From assembly GCA_015068235.1 (NCBI GenBank), contig SVKY01000002.1:1-64000 (forward strand): a stretch of DNA of 64,000 nucleotides. Direction: 5' to 3'. This DNA is from Oscillospiraceae bacterium (GTDB lineage: Bacteria > Bacillota > Clostridia > Oscillospirales > Oscillospiraceae). Shown here one piece after another: positions 56,773-64,000 of this stretch. The translations under genes were made by a program, and so were the position numbers. Below the pieces are notes generated by a model. It had not been told where the DNA came from. It worked only from the letters and a program-made list of their open reading frames with translations, and made no database searches. Each line of letters starts with the position of its first letter. Position 1 is the stretch's first letter.

Positions 56773-58167
56773 TTAGAAGCGGAAATAGAGGAAGGGGCTG
56801 AAGCTTCCGTCTACCAAGTAAGCCGTGACCGCTGCCAAAAGAAGGCAGACAGCCAAGGGCTCTGCAAACGTGCTGACCTTTTTGCCGGGTTCGGTCGCAG
56901 CAAAACGATTCCAAAGCTTCTTGCAGATCGGAGTTGCACCAATGATCGCAACGATCAGCAAAACACCGTAGCTGCAAAGATAGTAGCCTGTGTCGCTGCT
57001 CCAAAGCGGAGCGCCGCCAAACATACCCTTCACATCTGAAGCAAGCTGCGTCAGATCCGCTGCATTGAACACCACGAAGCTGAGGGCAACAAGCACAAGC
57101 ACATATAAATGTCTGATAAAAGCGCCTGCCTTTTCCAAGAATTTGAGCAAAAACAGCTTCTCCAAAATCAGCAAAACGCCAAACATCACGCCCCAAAGAA
57201 CAAAGTTCCACGCAGCACCATGCCACAAGCCGGTCGCAGCCCAAACGATGGCAATGTTGACAAACCAACGCAGCTTGCTCACACGATTGCCACCAAGCGG
57301 AATATACAGATAATCTCTGAACCATGTGCCCAAGGTCATATGCCAACGGCGCCAAAATTCGGTGATACTGCGTGAAACGAAGGGATAATTGAAGTTTTCG
57401 GGGAAGGAAAATCCAAAAATCCGTCCCAAGCCGATCGCCATATCCGAATAGCCCGAGAAGTCAAAATAGATCTGCAAGCACAGGGCTACAACATAGAGCC
57501 AGTAGAAGACGACCGAGCTTTCGCTCGTGCGGAAAATGTCGCACAGCTCACCCATCGCATCTGCAATCAGCACCTTTTTCGCCAAGCCGAAAACAAAGCG
57601 GCGAATGCCCAAATAAAGTCCGTCCAAATCATGCTTTCTTGTGCGCAATTCTTCGGCGATGTCGGTATATCTTACGATCGGACCCGCAATGAGCTGTGGG
57701 AACAGGCAGACGAAGGTGGCAAAGGTCGCAAGATTCTTCTCCGCACGAGCCTCCCCACGGTAAACGTCGATCGTGTAGCTCATCGTCTGGAAGGTGAAAA
57801 AGCTGATGCCGATCGGAAGCGCAACACCTGTCAAAGGAATCGTTGTTCCGAGGAGGTCATTGATGCTGCCGATGAAAAAATCGGCGTATTTGAAAAAGCC
57901 AAGCATCGCCAAATTGACGATGATCGACGAGATCAGCGCGATTTTTGCGCCCCTGCTTCCACGATGGCTTTCAATATAAATGCTGTGAAAATAATCAGAG
58001 ATCGACGAGATCACCAATAAAATAACATAAATCGGTTCCCCGACGAAGTAGAAAAACAGACTGCTTGCAAGCAGAATATAGTTTTTCAGCGCCCTCGGCA
58101 CGAGATAATACAGCGCCAGGACGATCGGCAGAAACACAAATAAAAAGCTGATGCTTGAAAAGACCAT
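56773..58167 (-). CDS. MBOAT-family O-acyltransferase (AlgI-like)
   Basis: MVFSSISFLFVFLPIVLALYYLVPR; FWRRWHMTLGTWFRDYLYIPLGGNR; ATGLWHGAAWNFVLWG. Confidence 0.93.
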   Translation of the reverse strand: MVFSSISFLFVFLPIVLALYYLVPRALKNYILLASSLFFYFVGEPIYVILLVISSISDYFHSIYIESHRGSRGAKIALISSIIVNLAMLGFFKYADFFIGSINDLLGTTIPLTGVALPIGISFFTFQTMSYTIDVYRGEARAEKNLATFATFVCLFPQLIAGPIVRYTDIAEELRTRKHDLDGLYLGIRRFVFGLAKKVLIADAMGELCDIFRTSESSVVFYWLYVVALCLQIYFDFSGYSDMAIGLGRIFGFSFPENFNYPFVSRSITEFWRRWHMTLGTWFRDYLYIPLGGNRVSKLRWFVNIAIVWAATGLWHGAAWNFVLWGVMFGVLLILEKLFLLKFLEKAGAFIRHLYVLVLVALSFVVFNAADLTQLASDVKGMFGGAPLWSSDTGYYLCSYGVLLIVAIIGATPICKKLWNRFAATEPGKKVSTFAEPLAVCLLLAAVTAYLVDGSFSPFLYFRF

Positions 58168-58224
58168 AGCGTGCCCTCTCTTTCCTATAAAAAAGGCTTC
58201 CGCATCGGGAAGCCTTTTTCTGAA

Positions 58225-58749
58225 TTATGCCCAAAGAGCGTCAAAATTTGCAACCACAGCGTCTGTCCGATCAGCGGTGGACATGACGAGCATGATGGTA
58301 TTGTTGTGTGCAACAGCCACGATCTTCTCCGGCATAACGCACAGCCACTTGCTCTGCGGATCGGCGTTCTGCTCCATATCGGCACGGACAGCCTCAGCAT
58401 CGGCACCCTCCGGTACACGGACAAGAACCACGCAGTGTGCAACAGAGGTCATGGGCGGCTCGGAGATTGCAGCCTCATAGCCATCGACATAAGAGGTGAA
58501 GGTCTTGAATTCAAAGGTCTCTGCATCGGTGATCTCGGTGGTCACCAGATCAGGCAGCTCTCCGGTATAGCCATCATAGATGCCGTCGAGGATCTCGGTC
58601 AGGCTCATCTCGTCGCCCTTGGCGGTTGCGGGAGCTTCGGTGGTGGCTTCCGTTTCGGGAGCCTCAGTGGCTTCCGTCTCGTCGGATGCGCAGCCAACCA
58701 TGCTGAAAATCATAACGAGGCAAAGTAACAGTGCGAAAAGTTTCTTCAT
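58225..58749 (-). CDS. DUF4358-like lipoprotein
   Basis: MKKLFALLLCLVMIFSMVGCASDETE lipobox; downstream of MBOAT/DHHW pair in typical arrangement. Confidence 0.7.
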   Translation of the reverse strand: MKKLFALLLCLVMIFSMVGCASDETEATEAPETEATTEAPATAKGDEMSLTEILDGIYDGYTGELPDLVTTEITDAETFEFKTFTSYVDGYEAAISEPPMTSVAHCVVLVRVPEGADAEAVRADMEQNADPQSKWLCVMPEKIVAVAHNNTIMLVMSTADRTDAVVANFDALWA

Positions 58750-58973
58750 TTTTTCATTCTCCTTGAATTTCTTATGTTCGGCGATTCACGCCGCAGTTAT
58801 AGACGCCGCTGTTTTGAAAAAGTTCCGTAAAATTATAAAAATTTTTTTCAAAAAAGCAAGCTTGCTTATTATAGCGCAGTTTTCCTGAAAAGCAAGCACT
58901 ATTTTCTTTTTTATCGGACTTCTTAAGCAACCGCAATTGCGTTTCCTGACGGTTCTTGTTGCGGCGCTTTCGC

Positions 58974-59435
58974 TCATGTCGCTTCTTCGGCTTGTTCGTA
59001 TGAAGCGCAGATTCGGTTCAAATTCTCCTGGACAAGCGTAAGCCCCTTATACATGATGGCAAGCTCGTCGTCGCATAGTCCGGCACTCGAAAGGCTTAAG
59101 ACTGCGTCAATCTTTTCGGCAATGCGTGCGCCGATGTCCGCACCCTTTGGTGTTAGCGAAAATGCACTTTGATAGCGCTTTTTTGCGTTGGATTCGCAGG
59201 TGATATAGCCGTTTGCCTCCAAAAACTTGATCGATCGGGAGACATTCGCTTTATCCTCGCCGCATACCTGGCATAGCTGTGTTGCCGTTAAAGAACGATC
59301 CTTATGCAAGTAGTACAGGCACGAAACGTGCGAGCTTTTGAGCGCAAACTCTGCCATTTCCTCTGTTTTGATTTTGTAGATGCAGCGGTTGATCTGCGCA
59401 ATCAGTACGGTAAAGGTTTCAAAACGTCCCGTCAT
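58974..59435 (-). CDS. MarR-family transcriptional regulator
   Basis: LTATQLCQVCGEDKANVSRSIKFLEANGYITCESNAKKRYQSAFSLTPKG. Confidence 0.85.
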   Translation of the reverse strand: MTGRFETFTVLIAQINRCIYKIKTEEMAEFALKSSHVSCLYYLHKDRSLTATQLCQVCGEDKANVSRSIKFLEANGYITCESNAKKRYQSAFSLTPKGADIGARIAEKIDAVLSLSSAGLCDDELAIMYKGLTLVQENLNRICASYEQAEEAT

Positions 59436-59571
59436 AGCAGCCTCCTTATTGTGATTACAACGCTTTGATTATAGCACAGGCTTTTCTAAATAGCAACCGA
59501 TTTTTATCATGCGGAAGGGAAAGCTCTCACCAAACGATGAGAGCCGATTTGCATCGTCAATATGCCGCTTG

Positions 59572-59798
59572 TCAAATTCCGATTTATCGCTGAATTTCGT
59601 ATTTGCGCAGGTCAAAGCCTTCTCCTTGAGGAGAAGGTGCCCCGAAGGGGCGGATGAGGTGGAAAGGTTGCGAATTTGCCGAAAACTATCTTAAAATCCC
59701 AACTTTTTTCTGCACACCTCATCAGTCAGCTGCGCTGCCAGCTTCTCCTCAAGGAGAAGCCTAAGCCTGTGCGAACTGAAAGATAAATCGGAATTTGG
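59572..59798. repeat. MITE-like repeat copy with distinct interior inverted repeat
   Basis: tcaaattccgatttatcg ... agataaatcggaatttgg; interior cttctccttgaggagaaggtgccccgaaggggcggatgagg...cttctcctcaaggagaagcc. Confidence 0.75.
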
Positions 59799-59812
59799 AT
59801 AACAGATCATGC

Positions 59813-60538
59813 TTAGAGCAATTCATTCCAAATTGCAAAGATCTCCCGAAGGAACATATTGCAAAAATAAAGCGGATTGCTTGTGCCTGCAGGATAGCCG
59901 AGCATTTCAAGCCCAAGCTCTTTTGCAATCAAGGAAGCTCTGAGCAGATGATATTCCGAAGAAATGACGGCGATTTTTTCAGGCTTTGCCCCCGTTTTTT
60001 CTTCGATCAGTGCCATGCTGAACAGCAGATTTTCATTCGTTGTGTTCGCCTGCTCCTCTTTCCAGAGGCGATCTGCATCGATGCCTGCATCAACCAAATG
60101 CTCATACATGCACTGCGCCTCGGTTATGCTCTCATTTTTGCCCTGACCGCCCGAAAGGATCAGGACCGTATTCGGATATTCCTGTGCATAGTGCAAAGCG
60201 GCATCGATGCGCTCTTTCAGCGATTGGCTGGGAGCTGTGCCGTTGACACCTGCGCCCAAAACCACGGCATATTCTGCCTGTGGCTGCTCGCTGCCTCCCA
60301 TATTCAAGCCAATCCAAATACCCGTTGCGATCATCAGAATGATTCCGGCGCAGAAGCAGACAGAGAAAATGATGCTGAAAATTTTACGTCTGCAAAGATT
60401 CAAAAGTCCGAATGCAAACCGAACAGCACCCAACGCACAAAGCAGCCCGCCCGTAAACTGATAGCCATAGACGAAGAAATAACAGAACAAGCCTGCACCG
60501 AGCAACATCAGAGCAGGAACCCAATATCTTTTTTTCAT
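59813..60538 (-). CDS. YdcF/DUF218-family protein
   Basis: YAVVLGAGVNGTAPSQSLKERIDAAL; VLILSGGQGKNESITEAQCMYEHLVDAGI; SSEYHLLRA. Confidence 0.88.
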   Translation of the reverse strand: MKKRYWVPALMLLGAGLFCYFFVYGYQFTGGLLCALGAVRFAFGLLNLCRRKIFSIIFSVCFCAGIILMIATGIWIGLNMGGSEQPQAEYAVVLGAGVNGTAPSQSLKERIDAALHYAQEYPNTVLILSGGQGKNESITEAQCMYEHLVDAGIDADRLWKEEQANTTNENLLFSMALIEEKTGAKPEKIAVISSEYHLLRASLIAKELGLEMLGYPAGTSNPLYFCNMFLREIFAIWNELL

Positions 60539-61569
60539 CAGAACAGATATCCCTTCAGAACCCGCAGGGTGTTGAGAACGCCGTCTTTATGGCTGCGCTC
60601 ATAGCCGTGCGAGGCATAGACACCTGCGCCGATCAAGCCGTGACGGATATCATAGCCTGCACTCAACGTTGCCTCAACATCCGAGCCGTAATGCGGATAG
60701 ATGTCCACGGCATAGTCTGCATTTTCCTTCTGCGCCGCTGCAATGAGCTTCTTGACGACCTCGTAGCTATAAGGACCGCCGGAGTCCTTGGCGCAGATGG
60801 AAACCTGACGCTCCGTACACTGCAAGCCGTCTCCCACGCAGCCCATATCTACAGAAATTGCCTCCGTTACGCCTTCGGGAACGCTTGCCGCGCCGCCGTG
60901 ACCGACTTCCTCATAGACCGTGATATGGACATAAACACGGCGTGCAGGTTTTAAGCTATTGTCTGCCAAATATTTGGCAAAGCCAAGCAAAATACCGACC
61001 GAGAGCTTGTCATCCAGGAAACGGCTCTTGATATATCCGCTTTTTGTCACACGGGTGCGAGGCTCAAAGCAGACATAATCGCCCACACTGATGCCTAATT
61101 TTTTGACATCGTCGGCATTTTCCACGCATTCATCCAAAACGACCTCCGTTGTGTCAAAGCTTCTCTTGGCACTGTCATAATCGGAATTGACGTGAATGGA
61201 AGCGTTGCAAAGCTGCAAGGTTCCCTCATACGCACCGTGAAACTTGGTCACAACACGGCAATTTTCCGCCTCGGCATTGTTGGCATTCATGCCGCCGACC
61301 TTGACGATGCGCAATCTGCCGCTGCCCTTGATCTCGGCAACCATGCCGCCGAGCGTATCCGCATGCGCTTCCAAAAGCAGCCCGTCGTTCGCATCCTCAC
61401 CGCCCAAATCGATCAGGATGCCGCCCTTTGTCGTGCGTTTTGCCGCAAAGCCGAGCGCAGAAAATTCCTTCAGCACATATTCCTCCGCCTCGTGCGTATA
61501 CCCCGTGGGGCTGTCGATGGCAAGCAATTCGACTGTTTTTTCCACAGCAAAGTTTACATAATTCTCCAT
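60538..61569 (-). CDS. M42-family metallopeptidase
   Basis: LLLEAHADTLGGMVAEI; RFLDDKLSVGILLGF; YEEVGHGGA; SVDMGCVGD. Confidence 0.9.
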   Translation of the reverse strand: MENYVNFAVEKTVELLAIDSPTGYTHEAEEYVLKEFSALGFAAKRTTKGGILIDLGGEDANDGLLLEAHADTLGGMVAEIKGSGRLRIVKVGGMNANNAEAENCRVVTKFHGAYEGTLQLCNASIHVNSDYDSAKRSFDTTEVVLDECVENADDVKKLGISVGDYVCFEPRTRVTKSGYIKSRFLDDKLSVGILLGFAKYLADNSLKPARRVYVHITVYEEVGHGGAASVPEGVTEAISVDMGCVGDGLQCTERQVSICAKDSGGPYSYEVVKKLIAAAQKENADYAVDIYPHYGSDVEATLSAGYDIRHGLIGAGVYASHGYERSHKDGVLNTLRVLKGYLF

Positions 61570-61680
61570 TGTATATCTCCTTTCAAGCGCTTTTTGGATA
61601 TTATATCATATCTTTTCAAAAAATCATAGCAAAAACCACGAGCCGAGCAATTTCGACCCGTGGTTTGAATTATATTCTGA

Positions 61681-63471
61681 TTAGTCCTTCTTCTTGGCAG
61701 CGATCTCCATCAGGCACTTTGCAATAAAATCATCGGGAGACATTGCGCCCAGATCCTCACCGCCACGGGTGCGGACGGAAACCGTGCCGTTGTCGATATC
61801 ACGGTCACCGACGACCAGCATATACGGGATCTTCTGCAGCTGCGCCTCACGGATCTTGTAGCCGAGCTTTTCGGAGCGATAGTCGCCCTCGGCACGGATG
61901 CCGACGGCGTCCAACTTCTCCACGAGGTTCCTGGTGTACTCATGCGCACGGTCGGTGATCGGAAGAACCTTGACCTGCGTGGGCATCATCCACAGAGGCA
62001 GTGCGCCTGCATAACGCTCGATCAGGTAAGCCAGCGTACGCTCGTAGCAGCCCAGAGAGGTACGGTGAATGATATACGGACGACGCTTCCTGCCATCGAC
62101 ATCGGTATATTCCATGCCGAACTGCTCCGCCAGAAGCTGGTCAACCTGGATGGTGACGATGGTATCCTCTTTGCCGAATACATTCTTATATTGGATATCG
62201 AGCTTCGGACCGTAGAAGGCAGCCTCGTCAATGCCGATGGTGTAGTCGATGCCGAGATCGTCCAGGATCTTGCCCATGGCGGTCTGTGCCTCATCCCACT
62301 GCTCGGGCGTGCCGATATACTTTGCGGTATTGTTCGGATCCCACTGAGAGAAGCGGAAGGTGCAGTTTTCCAGCATGCCGACGGTTTCCAGGCAATACTT
62401 TGCCAGCTCCAGGCAGCCCTTGAACTCCTCCTCCAGCTGCTCCGGACGGAGGATCAGGTGACCTTCGGAAATGGTGAACTGGCGCACACGGATCAAGCCG
62501 TGCATCTCGCCGGAATCCTCGTTGCGGAACAAGGTGGATGTCTCGCCCAGACGCATGGGCAGATCACGGTAGGAGCGTGCCCGGTTCAAAAATACCTGAT
62601 ACTGGAACGGGCAGGTCATCGGACGCATTGCGAAGCACTCCTTGCCGTCCTCGTCGGGATCGCCCATAACGAACATGCCGTTGCGGTAATGGTCCCAGTG
62701 TCCGGAAATTTTATAAAGATCGCTCTTTGCCATCAGCGGCGTTTTGGTCAAAAGATAGCCACGCTTCTGCTCCTCATCCTCAACCCAGCGCTGCAGGAGC
62801 TGAATGACCCTTGCGCCCTTGGGAAGCAGGATCGGCAAGCCCTGACCGATGACATCAACGGTGGTGAAAAATTCCAGCTCACGACCCAGCTTGTTATGAT
62901 CACGCTTGCGTGCTTCCTCCTGCTGCTTGAGGTATTCCTCCAGCTCGTCTTTGCTCGGGAAGGCAACGCCGTAGATTCTTTGCAGCATCTTGCGGTTGGA
63001 ATCGCCTCTCCAATAAGCGCCGCAGCACTGCGTCAGCTTAAAGCCGTTGTGCTTGATTCTGCCGGTCGTATCGACGTGGGGACCTGCGCACAGATCGGTG
63101 AACTCGCCCTGCGTATAGAACGAGATGACGGCATCCTCGGGAAGATCATTGATCAGCTCGACCTTATAAGGCTCGCCCAGCGCTTCCATGTAAGCGATCG
63201 CCTCTGCGCGGGGCTTCTCACTGCGCTCTAAACGCAGACGCTCCTTGCAGATCTTCTTCATCTCAGCCTCGATGGCATCCAGATGCTCCTGCGTGAAGGA
63301 GAAGTCGGAATCGAAGTCGTAGTAGAAGCCGTTGTCAATGGACGGACCGATGGCAAGCTTCACCTGCGGATACAGGCGCTTGACCGCCTGCGCCATGATG
63401 TGAGAGCAGGTATGCCAATAGGTTTTGCGGTAGGCTTCGTTTTCAAAGGTGTACAGATTTTCTTCGGACAT
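61681..63471 (-). CDS. thrS: Threonyl-tRNA synthetase
   Basis: YWHTCSHIMAQAVKRLYPQVKLAIGPSIDNGFYYD; MRPMTCPFQYQVF; RRPYIIHRTSLGCYER. Confidence 0.95.
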   Translation of the reverse strand: MSEENLYTFENEAYRKTYWHTCSHIMAQAVKRLYPQVKLAIGPSIDNGFYYDFDSDFSFTQEHLDAIEAEMKKICKERLRLERSEKPRAEAIAYMEALGEPYKVELINDLPEDAVISFYTQGEFTDLCAGPHVDTTGRIKHNGFKLTQCCGAYWRGDSNRKMLQRIYGVAFPSKDELEEYLKQQEEARKRDHNKLGRELEFFTTVDVIGQGLPILLPKGARVIQLLQRWVEDEEQKRGYLLTKTPLMAKSDLYKISGHWDHYRNGMFVMGDPDEDGKECFAMRPMTCPFQYQVFLNRARSYRDLPMRLGETSTLFRNEDSGEMHGLIRVRQFTISEGHLILRPEQLEEEFKGCLELAKYCLETVGMLENCTFRFSQWDPNNTAKYIGTPEQWDEAQTAMGKILDDLGIDYTIGIDEAAFYGPKLDIQYKNVFGKEDTIVTIQVDQLLAEQFGMEYTDVDGRKRRPYIIHRTSLGCYERTLAYLIERYAGALPLWMMPTQVKVLPITDRAHEYTRNLVEKLDAVGIRAEGDYRSEKLGYKIREAQLQKIPYMLVVGDRDIDNGTVSVRTRGGEDLGAMSPDDFIAKCLMEIAAKKKD

Positions 63472-63504
63472 GATATTTCCTCCTTTTCATGATAAGGGGC
63501 AACA

Positions 63505-63750
63505 AAAAATCACCCCTGAAAAATCAGGGGTGAGAAAAATCCCACGGTTCCACCCTGCTTGCAGTTTGTTCCAACTGCCGCTCGTTGGCGCAATAACGGG
63601 CGCACCCGTCCCTCCCTACTATGTTCAGGAGGGCAGCTCAAAAGCGGTTTTGCACTATACGGATGCAGGAGCTCGCACCAACCGCTCCCTCTCTGTGCAG
63701 CCGAAAAATAGCACAATTCTTTCTCACAGCCATTTTCACACGCCCAATAT
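63505..63750 (-). promoter_or_regulatory. T-box riboswitch (Thr), candidate specifier ACC (plus-strand ggt 63646-63648)
   Basis: Reverse strand AGGGTGGAACCGTGGG T-box followed by terminator hairpin CACCCCTGATTTTTCAGGGGTG; upstream of thrS. Confidence 0.87.
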
Positions 63751-64000
63751 ACCACTTTTTTTGTCGATTGTCAAATGGTTTCTTTTTTACGGAATTATGT
63801 TAACTATTTTGTAACCATTACACAAGATATTGTGATAGAAAATAATTTTTCTGTGGCTATCTTGTTCTGAACTTCGATTCCATAATTTTGAAAAAGTTAG
63901 GTATATTCCTTTTTTTGAATAAAAAGCTTGACAAATCAATAAAAAATGTTATAATTGTTATACCATTACAATAAAGTTACAATGGTTTCAAACTCAAATC

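Noticed and set aside
57631-58020. Plus-strand ORF opposite the MBOAT gene
   Set aside because: MBOAT reading frame has clear family motifs; this ORF is low-complexity and charged with no known motif
1-64000. CRISPR arrays
   Set aside because: No series of identical direct repeats with uniform spacers found on reading the window

Overview
The window looks like a Clostridia-type (Firmicutes) chromosome carrying a mobile or defence island at roughly 1-25.6 kb, followed by core chromosome from about 25.7 kb onward. The island holds, in order: a MobC-like fragment, an AbiE-like toxin/antitoxin pair, a ParM/ParR-like partition module with iteron-like repeats, a sigma-like gene, a two-gene AAA(OLD/AAA15-like)+TOPRIM-like operon, and then the main item. 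That item is a seven-gene operon (8.5-22.3 kb) of type 4 BREX composition: a PAPS-reductase/ferredoxin BrxP-like protein, a giant BrxC-like P-loop ATPase, PglZ, and a short BrxL with no recognisable Lon protease domain. It also carries a 725-aa protein of unknown function at the 5' end, a 66-aa double-CxxC mini-protein, and a DndA/IscS-like cysteine desulfurase. There is no DNA methyltransferase, which suggests a sulfur-based (phosphorothioate-like) BREX chemistry. TnpV, DUF6809-like, a membrane protein and a PLD-like protein follow, and then a tRNA-Val. In the core chromosome, the noncoding stretch 45.63-46.24 kb is a strong candidate OLE RNA (about 611 nt, complementary ends, sigma-A promoter) immediately upstream of an OapA-like gene, in the classic dxs-tlyA-nadK-argR-recN context. 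Other items: an AcsC-AcsE fusion in a Wood-Ljungdahl cluster, a pseudo-HtrA encoded next to a two-component system, a macro-domain/vWA pair, two T-boxes (tyrS, thrS), and a dispersed family of MITE-like repeats with ATTCCGATTTATCG-type ends and variable interiors. These repeats were found only in the core part. All calls were made by eye from the sequence and ORF translations; no database search was run.
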